Shown here piece after piece: positions 56,712 through 64,000 of a DNA stretch of 64,000 bases (within the stretch, counting starts at the first letter, position 1; each line of letters opens with the position of its first letter). The stretch comes from JAGTVG01 sp963820995. Lineage in GTDB: Bacteria; Bacteroidota; Bacteroidia; Cytophagales; Cyclobacteriaceae. The translations under genes were made by a program, and so were the position numbers. The notes beneath the pieces were generated by a model. It ran no database searches and was not told the origin of the DNA. It worked only from the letters and a program-made list of their open reading frames with translations. The DNA lies in assembly GCA_963820995.1 (NCBI GenBank), contig CAWGCL010000006.1, positions 496,001 through 560,000 of the forward strand, in the 5' to 3' direction.

Positions 56712-59700
56712 TTATCGTATAACAGTAACACTTCCAGTTTTGGGATTTTTGTCTTCGTAGCGGATCACATAAAAATAAGCTGTTTCGGGAAGGTCTTTTC
56801 CCTGGTAAACAGCGTTCCAATCATTATTGTAGCTATTTGATTCATATACCACACTACCCAGTCCATTATATATGGTAATCTGAGCGCCGGAATAATTTTC
56901 AATATTATCTATAACCCATTCATCATCAATACCGTCTCCATTAGGCGTGAAGACATTTCGCGGCATAACATTAATGGCATCATTTTCAATAACACGGACC
57001 AAAACCGAAGAAGTATCAGAACATCCATCAGAATTGGTTCCGGTAACTATAAACATCGTAGTTTCGGTCATGGTTGCAATTGGATCCGAATCAAAAGGAT
57101 TGTCCAAAGGTTCTGCAGGTCTCCAAAGATAAGAATCAGCGCCTGTAGAATGTAGCTGAACTTCCGAGTCTTCAAAAGCTTCCTCTGGACTGGCCGTTGC
57201 AGTAACAACAGGCGTTGGGAACATAACGACTGTTTCGGTTTGCTGGGCGACACAGCCATTATCATCTGTTACGGACAAGGTGTAATCGTCAGGCCGGTAA
57301 ACAGTTATAATCCTGGTTGTCTCGCCAGTATTCCATAGGTAGCTATCGAAGGTTGTTGAACCGGAAAGATTTAAAGGGCTACCCTCACAAATGATTTCAT
57401 CAGGCGATTTTTCGATTGTAAAAACAGGCGCTGGATTAATTGTAATGGGCGATTGCAAAGTATCCCTGCATGTTCCCTCGGTGTACGCAACAACAAAGGT
57501 TATAGTATAGGGACCTTCAGAAGAATATGTATGTACAGGATTTTCATTGTTAACCAAAAAAGACCCATCCCCAAAATCCCAGGTATAATTCACTGATTCG
57601 CCGGGTTCAAAGGTAGAACTGTTGATAAATTGCATGTCATTATTCACACAAGCGGGATCGGTAGTGTAGAAATCAGCGACAGGCTTAGTAATAACATTCA
57701 CATCCACTGAATTTATGCTGAAAACAGAACACGTCGTACTCAACTGGGTAACTTCGACAGAATGCAATCCATTATCTTTTGCCTGGATGATCGCATTGGT
57801 ATCACCCGCTATTAGTTGACCTTCTACATACCACTGATAAGTATACCCAGCTATCTGGTTTACGCTTAATTGAACTGACCCACCTTCACATATCTTGGTA
57901 TTTCCATTTGCGGTAACTGTAAAACTGGGTAAGGTTATTAGATCCACTGTTGTAGTAGATACGTTACTTGAACAATCCCCGACTGTCACCTGAAGACTAT
58001 ATACTCCTGCCTTTGCCGGAGATGCGTTCGGAACGGTTATCTCCTGATCTGTTGAAGTGAAATTATCAGGGCCCTGCCAGAAATAAGTTGCACCAGCAAC
58101 TGGATCAGTTGTTAATATAATATCTGTTCCATGGCAGAATGGCCCATTATTGTATATTATAGGGTCTGATGGAACCCCTCCAGCACCGGGATTTACAATT
58201 ACAGCATTGGATATTTCAGTACAAATTCCAGACTGGCTCTCAGCAATTACTTTATAAACTCCGGGTTCTGTAACAATAATTGTATCTTCCAGGCCCGTTT
58301 TGAAAACCACATTATCCCTGTCCCAGGAATATGTAATCCCTATTCCTTTTCTGGCTGATAAGACAAGTGATGATCCGGCACAAATGGTGACAGGACCTAA
58401 TGGCTCTATTACAGGTTTATAACAATTACTATTTCTAATGACGGATAAGGAATACTGTGGCCCACCATTAAAAGAAGTAAATGCGATATCAGGCTTCGCA
58501 TCACCATCTATGTCTCCACCTATTACATTCCTGGAATAAAGCGTTGTTGAAACAGCATGCTTACTAAAACTTATAGAAGCCCCATTACCAGTATTTTCAA
58601 AAACATTTATGCTATTTACATCCCGCAAGGCAACTAATAAATCATTAAAACCATCACCGTCCATATCCGTAGCATGAATACCCCAGGGATTGCCATCCGT
58701 AGACAAAATATGCTCAGTAAATGAGGCTGTACTGCCATTCGTTGTTGTAAGATTCTCTAAAACAGCAACTTCATTCTGGACAGTTTTTGTTACTGCCATA
58801 TCTATTTTTCCGTCATTATTAAAATCTCCAGGGGCAATACTATTCAGGTTGCCAGGAACATTTATTATTTGAACACTTCCAAAGTTGAAATTACCGGGTG
58901 TACTATTGTTGAACCGAATGAATATATTGCTTCCAAAAAACGGATTTGTCGCCAGGTCCGGGAGAAGGTCTCCATTTAGATCCTCTACCACTAGCCCGTT
59001 TGTGGTTGTCGCCCCGGTCATTGCAACTGATATGGGTGTAGCATTGAACTGAATATTTCCACCGGTACTTGTATTCCGAAATATTTTAAGGTTTTCATTA
59101 AATGTATTGGATACGATAATATCAGGCTTGCCATCAAAATCAATATCTTTAATCTCGAGTCTCTTGGCAATCTCCTCATTAGTCAAAAAGAGTGACAAGG
59201 CCGACTTAAACTGAATATTCCCGGGATTGCTTGTGTTTTCAAGTACATAAACCACGTTTCTGGGATTACCTGTTTTAGAAACTACCAGGTCAGGTAATCC
59301 ATCCCCGTCAATATCCCCACATGTAATATTAGAGGTCGGTGAGGCAAGGTCAAGTTCAGGATTTGATACACCATTTAATTCAGACAGGTTTATGGTCTCA
59401 ACCACAGAATTATTCTCAAAGATCAGAATATCAGTATCTGTATTGACTTTAGTTGAAGCTACGTCCGATTTACCATCTCCATCAAAATCGCATAAGCAAA
59501 GATCTAATAGTTCAACCGAACTGGGATAACTAACCTCGGGATCCAATAAAGCCGGATTAAAATTATTTCCGCTATAGCTCAGGAAAAATTGTCCGCTTGA
59601 ACTACCGGAAAGTCCATTTGAGGTGTTGATCACAAGTACATTATCTGTTGTTGTGCCACCGGGGACTTCGACTTCAATCGAATTGATAGAAGTTGCAATT

Positions 59701-59891
59701 ACATTTCCGCTAACACTCCCGAAGAAGACCTTTACATTGGCAAGATTCGTCGGGAAATTGTTACCTGATATAACAATCCTTTGATTTACTGTCCCAAAGT
59801 AATTGTTTAGATTGTTTATCACAGGCACCTGGGCATCTATGTCTAGAACAATATTTATAAGAAATATTAATGCACAGATCGTCTTTCTCAT
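56712..59891 (-). CDS. T9SS type B surface protein with IPT/TIG, FG-GAP and PKD domains (paralogue)
   Basis: 1059 aa. Signal peptide 1-20 (MRKTICALIFLINIVLDIDA). Order: IPT/TIG domain about 22-112; FG-GAP propeller (DFDGDGKSD, DIDGDGLPD, DFNNDGKID, DMDGDGFND, DIDGDAKPD) about 125-490; Ig-like modules about 495-775; PKD domain (YTWDFGDGSF) about 785-870; type B sorting domain in the last 95 residues (FTPNGDGIDDEWVIDNI … KNPKTGSVTVIR). It matches the 1061-aa protein at 17955 domain for domain. A PorP-SPOR gene ends 56 bp upstream on the same strand, so the two probably form an operon. Confidence 0.9.
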   Translation of the reverse strand: MRKTICALIFLINIVLDIDAQVPVINNLNNYFGTVNQRIVISGNNFPTNLANVKVFFGSVSGNVIATSINSIEVEVPGGTTTDNVLVINTSNGLSGSSSGQFFLSYSGNNFNPALLDPEVSYPSSVELLDLCLCDFDGDGKSDVASTKVNTDTDILIFENNSVVETINLSELNGVSNPELDLASPTSNITCGDIDGDGLPDLVVSKTGNPRNVVYVLENTSNPGNIQFKSALSLFLTNEEIAKRLEIKDIDFDGKPDIIVSNTFNENLKIFRNTSTGGNIQFNATPISVAMTGATTTNGLVVEDLNGDLLPDLATNPFFGSNIFIRFNNSTPGNFNFGSVQIINVPGNLNSIAPGDFNNDGKIDMAVTKTVQNEVAVLENLTTTNGSTASFTEHILSTDGNPWGIHATDMDGDGFNDLLVALRDVNSINVFENTGNGASISFSKHAVSTTLYSRNVIGGDIDGDAKPDIAFTSFNGGPQYSLSVIRNSNCYKPVIEPLGPVTICAGSSLVLSARKGIGITYSWDRDNVVFKTGLEDTIIVTEPGVYKVIAESQSGICTEISNAVIVNPGAGGVPSDPIIYNNGPFCHGTDIILTTDPVAGATYFWQGPDNFTSTDQEITVPNASPAKAGVYSLQVTVGDCSSNVSTTTVDLITLPSFTVTANGNTKICEGGSVQLSVNQIAGYTYQWYVEGQLIAGDTNAIIQAKDNGLHSVEVTQLSTTCSVFSINSVDVNVITKPVADFYTTDPACVNNDMQFINSSTFEPGESVNYTWDFGDGSFLVNNENPVHTYSSEGPYTITFVVAYTEGTCRDTLQSPITINPAPVFTIEKSPDEIICEGSPLNLSGSTTFDSYLWNTGETTRIITVYRPDDYTLSVTDDNGCVAQQTETVVMFPTPVVTATASPEEAFEDSEVQLHSTGADSYLWRPAEPLDNPFDSDPIATMTETTMFIVTGTNSDGCSDTSSVLVRVIENDAINVMPRNVFTPNGDGIDDEWVIDNIENYSGAQITIYNGLGSVVYESNSYNNDWNAVYQGKDLPETAYFYVIRYEDKNPKTGSVTVIR

Positions 59892-59947
59892 CCTTCCCTT
59901 TTTTATTATCAGTTATAGATACTGCCTGCAATTATTAAGTAAACCTG

Positions 59948-61378
59948 TTACAGCACAGAAAGTATCCATGCTCCTTTAAAATCAGGATTGCTCCGTGTTT
60001 CCAATACCTTTTTCCTGAATCCAATCTTCGAATCACTACGATAAATGTATACCATCCACATCCTTTTCCGCGATACATAACCGAATTCTGCCCTGTACCC
60101 TTCATTTCCTAAGCGGTCATAATATTGTCTTGCTTCTGACTCGTCCATATATTCACCAACGATTATATAATTACCTTTGGGTAATTCGAAATCGCTGTTC
60201 CCTTCATATACTGTTTCTGATCTTATGGTCGTTACATTACTTAATTTTCTTCCTCTGTCAATAACCAACCTGGGATCATCATGCTCACTTGTCCTTACTT
60301 GTTCCGGTACGACTTCCTCCTCTTCTTCTTCCACAGGTTCCGTTATTTCAACGATAATTGGTGTTACAGGAGTAACCTTTGAAATTGTTTCTGTTTTTTT
60401 CTGTTGTTTAACCCTCTGATCGGCATAAATCCGATCTGTGTCAACATAAGAGACATAAAAGTCAGTTGAACTTGCACTTTTCTGATTCCTTTTTCCCAAT
60501 GCGATACTAAGATTGATCTCATGCGTACTGGCACCTATTCCTGGTAATTTGGAACCGCCTATTCCATAGCTATATCCTATCATAAATTGCTTATTCAAGG
60601 TCAGACCTAACATAACTGAGGCTCCATATTCCTGCCGGTATGAGCCACCAAACCATAATAAATTTCTTAGATATAATATTCCTGCAATCTCGAATTGATC
60701 AGGCATTACTTGATTTAAGCGATAGATAAGGCTCGGTTCGAAAAACATATCATCCAGTGCGAAGTAAAAACGGTAACTAGCATTGAATAAGATTTCATCC
60801 AAAGGTGCAAAATTGCCATTTTCAAAACTTGCGGTATTGTTTAAATTGGGTTCGAAAAAATTAGGAAGTGCTATACCAAATAGAAAATAACCCGATTGAA
60901 ATGACATTCCGAAATTGCCATCCAAATAGACATTATTATCGATAGCATCCTGAATAGCCGGGTCAGAAGGATTATCAACCTGGTCGTAATCGATATTTCG
61001 GAATCCCACTCCCCCAGACAAACCAAACCTTAATACATTTTTCTGACTGAATTGTACCGCATACCCAACCGTGAAGGTGGCCGAATTAGTTCTAAGAATG
61101 CTTCGTCTGTCACTATATATCTCTGCTCCCGCAGTAACTCCATACTTTATGGGCATATCAAAAGTAAAACGTGTGGTCACAGGTGCGCCATCAATACCCA
61201 CCCATTGTTGCCGATGATTCAGGTTGAATACAGGCCTGCCTTCAAGGCCGGCGAATGAAGGATTTATTTGATAAAGGTTGACGAAGAACATAGAGGAAGA
61301 AGGTGAAATCTGTGAAAATACCCGTCCACTATGAGTTAGGATAACAAATGCAATTAAAAATACAATCCTGTTTACCAT
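59948..61378 (-). CDS. PorP/SprF-family protein fused to a C-terminal SPOR-like domain
   Basis: 476 aa against about 310 for the two other PorP proteins here. Signal peptide 1-22 (…SGRVFSQ). Residues about 25-300 are the PorP/SprF barrel: FVNLYQINPSFAGLEG and LNHRQQWVGIDGAP are the hallmark motifs. Residues about 300-395 are a polar linker with a Glu-rich run (VEEEEEEVV). Residues about 398-476 (PKGNYIIVGEYMDESEARQY … GYRAEFGYVSRKRMWMVYIY) resemble a SPOR domain, which binds peptidoglycan. The extra domain would face the periplasm and could anchor the barrel to the cell wall. It is upstream of the type B protein gene and divergent from the PorT-like gene. Confidence 0.88.
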   Translation of the reverse strand: MVNRIVFLIAFVILTHSGRVFSQISPSSSMFFVNLYQINPSFAGLEGRPVFNLNHRQQWVGIDGAPVTTRFTFDMPIKYGVTAGAEIYSDRRSILRTNSATFTVGYAVQFSQKNVLRFGLSGGVGFRNIDYDQVDNPSDPAIQDAIDNNVYLDGNFGMSFQSGYFLFGIALPNFFEPNLNNTASFENGNFAPLDEILFNASYRFYFALDDMFFEPSLIYRLNQVMPDQFEIAGILYLRNLLWFGGSYRQEYGASVMLGLTLNKQFMIGYSYGIGGSKLPGIGASTHEINLSIALGKRNQKSASSTDFYVSYVDTDRIYADQRVKQQKKTETISKVTPVTPIIVEITEPVEEEEEEVVPEQVRTSEHDDPRLVIDRGRKLSNVTTIRSETVYEGNSDFELPKGNYIIVGEYMDESEARQYYDRLGNEGYRAEFGYVSRKRMWMVYIYRSDSKIGFRKKVLETRSNPDFKGAWILSVL

Positions 61379-61573
61379 AAAAAACCTATTCTTCCATCTG
61401 ATTTAATCTAAACACCAAATTGTAAATTGAGCTTTCTATATTTTATTAATCCAAAATTATTGGAAAAAGTAAATAATTACCCTATTAATATCAATTCTTA
61501 ACACTTAATATTTTACTATTTTAGATATAATTAGCAATATATACAATAATTTTCATGTTAGAAAAGTTACATT

Positions 61574-61589
61574 TAATAGATATCTATTA
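61574..61589. promoter_or_regulatory. 16-bp palindrome in the divergent promoter region
   Basis: taatagat/atctatta, a perfect palindrome 70 bp before the TTG start at 61659 and within the very AT-rich spacer shared with the PorP-SPOR gene. It is a possible operator, but the low complexity makes chance plausible. Confidence 0.25.
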
Positions 61590-61658
61590 TTAATCTGAAG
61601 AAAGTAATAATACAACTATTGTAATTATTGTTTTATATATTTTTATTACGATCAGGTA

Positions 61659-62534
61659 TTGAAAAAATTTGGAGACCAGACTATAAGAAATTTTATATTA
61701 GGCTTAGTATTTGTTCAACTACTAACATTAAAAGCCCATGCTCAGTATTTTATGGCAGGACCAAAAATAGGAGTTCAAGCATACACAGTAAGCTATCGGT
61801 TGAATAGCGAAAAGGATCAATTTGACCCTAAGGTAAAATTTGGATTTAATGCTGGCATTGAATTTAATATTCCGCTCGTAAAGAATTTTAACCTGAATCC
61901 GGAAATAAATTATACACAACGAGGCAGAAAAATTTATGCGAATGAATCCGGATGGACCATCAACGAAATACATCATTATATTGAATTTCCATTGATCTTA
62001 AATTATCAGGTAGAGTCCAGGATTAAAAAACTGGGGCCACTTAAAAATATTGGCCCTTTTACCTGGTTCTTCGGCATGGGCCCGAATATGAGTTATTTGT
62101 TAGGAGGATCCGGGACTCTGGAAACGCAGGGCAACTCTCACGATTATAAGATATCTTTTGAAGGAAATGAAGGAGATTATAATTATATCACCTTTCATGA
62201 TGTGAACCGCTGGCAATGGGGTCTTGATTTTAATATTGGCGTAATCTCCCCTCTGAAAAACAACAAAAACCTGGTAACAACATTGCGTTTTACTTACGGG
62301 AATACAGTACTTGGAGATGCAGAAGGATCATCTATGCCGATTCTGGGTTTTACGGACAACCTTGATCATAGTTACAGGGTATTGAATTTATCTTTTGCCT
62401 ATCTTTTCGGAATGGATCTTGGATTGTTGAGAAAAGGAAAAAGCACAAAAGGTGCAAAGATCAAAACTAAAAATGTCGGTGGTCCTGCCTCCAAACCAAA
62501 GAACATCAATACTTTCAAAAAGAGGAAGAATTAA
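61659..62534 (+). CDS. PorT-like outer-membrane beta-barrel protein with basic tail (paralogue)
   Basis: 291 aa, TTG start. The signal peptide begins near the TTG and ends …LKAHAQ; no ATG lies before it in frame. MAGPKIGVQAYTVSYR and LNPEINYTQRGRKIYAN mirror the paralogue at 21302. After the last strand comes the same kind of basic tail (KSTKGAKIKTKNVGG … NINTFKKRKN). The tail is visibly more conserved between the two than the barrel, implying a shared periplasmic contact. It is divergent from the PorP-SPOR/type B pair, so the three are likely one functional unit. Confidence 0.82.
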   Translation: MKKFGDQTIRNFILGLVFVQLLTLKAHAQYFMAGPKIGVQAYTVSYRLNSEKDQFDPKVKFGFNAGIEFNIPLVKNFNLNPEINYTQRGRKIYANESGWTINEIHHYIEFPLILNYQVESRIKKLGPLKNIGPFTWFFGMGPNMSYLLGGSGTLETQGNSHDYKISFEGNEGDYNYITFHDVNRWQWGLDFNIGVISPLKNNKNLVTTLRFTYGNTVLGDAEGSSMPILGFTDNLDHSYRVLNLSFAYLFGMDLGLLRKGKSTKGAKIKTKNVGGPASKPKNINTFKKRKN

Positions 62535-62542
62535 TAAGGACT

Positions 62543-62935
62543 TTATATGAGTGCCAGTTTCTTCCGGGCAACAACTTGCTTATCGATTTTAATGATTAAT
62601 TCCCAGATCCCTTTTTTATCATCTACGGGTTCCCAAACTGTGTCCCCGAGAAAAAACCGGAAAGGATTGCTTTTAATCTGATATTCACCCACAAATGAAG
62701 GTGCCAGTTCACCGCTTTTGTCGTTAAAGGGAGGATGATGAATGATATACTCCAAATATCTTCCTTTTCCATGCCTGATCTCTACCAGCATACCAAATTC
62801 CACATCTAATTCAGCCTTAATCTCATAGCTGAGTTCCTCAAGCTCAGGCAGATCCCGACTACTGGCATTCCACCTTGTATATTTTCCATAACTGATGATC
62901 TCAACATCTGGAAGATTCTTATTGCTGCGCTTCAT
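62543..62935 (-). CDS. DUF3859-like protein
   Basis: 130 aa, no signal peptide, so cytoplasmic. VEIISYGKYTRWNASSRDLP at the start, then FGMLVEIRHGKGRYLEYIIH, HPPFNDKSGEL and FFLGDTVWEPVDDKKGIWEL match what I remember of the DUF3859 family, whose function is unknown. The length fits a single domain. Its start overlaps the end of the aminotransferase gene by 17 nt, so the two are co-transcribed and coupled. A role in the aminotransferase's pathway is possible but not shown. Confidence 0.75.
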   Translation of the reverse strand: MKRSNKNLPDVEIISYGKYTRWNASSRDLPELEELSYEIKAELDVEFGMLVEIRHGKGRYLEYIIHHPPFNDKSGELAPSFVGEYQIKSNPFRFFLGDTVWEPVDDKKGIWELIIKIDKQVVARKKLALI

Positions 62936-64000
62936 CTTTCTGCAAATTGAAAAATGCCCTTGATAGTCCTTCCAAACCCTGCTTCAAAACTGATCTTGGA
63001 CAGGCAACATTTAATCGTTGAAAACCTGATCCCTCCTCACCAAAAAGAAAACCATCACTCAATCCAAGGCCTGCTTCTTCAATAATAAATCTCTTTAGCT
63101 TCTTCAGGTCAATTCTCGTATCCCGAAAATCCATCCAGACCAGGTAAGTCCCTTCCGGTTTCATAACTTTAATTTCAGGAAGATTCTGATGCAAATAATC
63201 CTCAAGGTAAATGATATTACCTTCAAGGTAATCCAATAATTGATCCAACCATTCAGCCCCACTACGATAAGCTGCTTCCTGCGCTATTAATCCTGGGATA
63301 TTGCCTATATTGAGGTGAAAATCATCTAGTTTCTCTTTGTATATCCTTCTGTTTTGTAAGTTTGAAATGATCACGTAAGAAGTGGCCAAACCAGCTGTGT
63401 TGAAGGTTTTACTGGAAGACATACACGTTATGGTATTTTTAGCGATATCTTCATTTATCGAAGCGGTTGGAATATGCTTATTCCCGAACAAGACCAGATC
63501 AGAATGGATCTCATCTGAAATAATTAAAATGTTCTTATCTATGCAGATATCTGCGAGCGATTTTAATTCACGCTCAGTCCATACCCTGCCCCCCGGATTA
63601 TGAGGGTTGCATAGAAAGATCATTCTGGTCCTGGGGGTTATTTTCGCTATGAGATCATCCAGATCCATTTCATATCTGCCATTCCTATTTACTAGTGGAT
63701 TATTCAATAACTTCCTGCCGTGATTTGTAATGGTCCTGAAAAAGGGAAAATACACTGGTCTCTGAACAATAATCTCATCCCCGGGTTCCGAAAATGCATG
63801 CACCAGGATTGCCATTGATGGAACGACAGCCGGGCCAGCAACTATCCATTCCTTTTTAATATTCCAAGTATGGCGTGTTCTCATCCAATCGATAATTGCT
63901 TCATCCATTCCGGAAGGCTCAAGGGTATATCCTAAAACCGGATGTTTTAGCCGGTTCTGAATGGCCTCAAGAATAAAATCCGGGGTTTTAAAATCCATGT
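62919..64000 (-). CDS. MalY/PatB-type PLP aminotransferase (cystathionine beta-lyase-like), 5' end missing
   Basis: About 360 residues visible. The frame runs to the window edge, and the Met at 63998 is probably internal (the family reads …ADMDFKTP here), so perhaps 30 residues are missing. CNPHNPGGRVW and the ISDEIHSDL motif are typical of class I/II PLP enzymes; SSSKTFNTAGL carries the PLP lysine (about residue 197 of the visible part). MalY/PatB enzymes cleave C-S bonds of cystathionine or cysteine. The exact substrate is not readable from sequence. It overlaps the DUF3859-like gene downstream. Confidence 0.88.
   Translation of the reverse strand, partial: MDFKTPDFILEAIQNRLKHPVLGYTLEPSGMDEAIIDWMRTRHTWNIKKEWIVAGPAVVPSMAILVHAFSEPGDEIIVQRPVYFPFFRTITNHGRKLLNNPLVNRNGRYEMDLDDLIAKITPRTRMIFLCNPHNPGGRVWTERELKSLADICIDKNILIISDEIHSDLVLFGNKHIPTASINEDIAKNTITCMSSSKTFNTAGLATSYVIISNLQNRRIYKEKLDDFHLNIGNIPGLIAQEAAYRSGAEWLDQLLDYLEGNIIYLEDYLHQNLPEIKVMKPEGTYLVWMDFRDTRIDLKKLKRFIIEEAGLGLSDGFLFGEEGSGFQRLNVACPRSVLKQGLEGLSRAFFNLQKDEAQQ

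Noticed and set aside
17955..62534. Island considered as a mobile element
   Set aside because: No integrase, transposase, tRNA edge or flanking direct repeats were seen; duplication within the chromosome explains the layout.

Overview
The window reads as chromosomal DNA of a Bacteroidota bacterium, probably Cytophagales-like; I cannot name the genus. Evidence: type IX secretion (T9SS) type B C-terminal sorting domains (CHU_C / gliding-motility C-terminal family), PorP/SprF outer-membrane proteins, SprB-type adhesin repeats, PorT-like barrels, DUF4369-thioredoxin lipoproteins, 800-residue FtsX/MacB permeases, low GC and weak ribosome binding sites. No rRNA, tRNA, CRISPR array, transposase or phage gene was seen, and no T9SS core gene (porK/L/M/N, sov) lies here.

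Left part (1-17.9 kb): ordinary genes. A partial gene at the left edge, a secreted protein of unknown function, pyrR-pyrB (overlapping ATGA), a membrane protein with a zinc-ribbon-like domain, a Crp/Fnr regulator with an MFS transporter, a TlpA-like lipoprotein, and a six-gene operon (TetR, LolA-like protein, two FtsX/LolC-type permeases, LolD-type ATPase, outer-membrane barrel) with a candidate TetR operator just before its first start codon. Then a type II pantothenate kinase, a lone MacB-like permease and a lipocalin-like secreted protein.

Main part (17.9-62.5 kb): a T9SS surface-protein island, mostly on the minus strand. Two giant SprB-like adhesins (about 5515 and 5044 aa once frame breaks are repaired) each carry a signal peptide, Asp/Cys-rich metal-binding-like loops, an FG-GAP propeller, dozens of SprB-like modules and a type B sorting domain. 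Each is followed within 3-7 nt by its own porP/sprF gene. Four long, nearly identical tandem arrays (units of 627, 546, 624 and 585 bp, each a pair of modules) lie inside them. The island is bracketed by two paralogous modules: a ~1060-aa IPT/FG-GAP/PKD/type B protein with a divergent PorT-like barrel that has a conserved basic tail and a non-ATG start. The right-hand module also has a PorP/SprF fused to a SPOR-like domain.

The giant genes as given are broken by six single-nucleotide frame changes. Three of these add exactly one base to an otherwise exact tandem period, so they are late isolated changes or sequence/assembly errors rather than part of the repeats. The most unusual points are the domain-within-domain insertions in two SprB modules, the PorP-SPOR fusion, and the apparent matching of two sorting-domain subclasses to two PorP types.

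Right edge (62.5-64 kb): a DUF3859-like protein overlapping a MalY/PatB-type aminotransferase that runs off the window.
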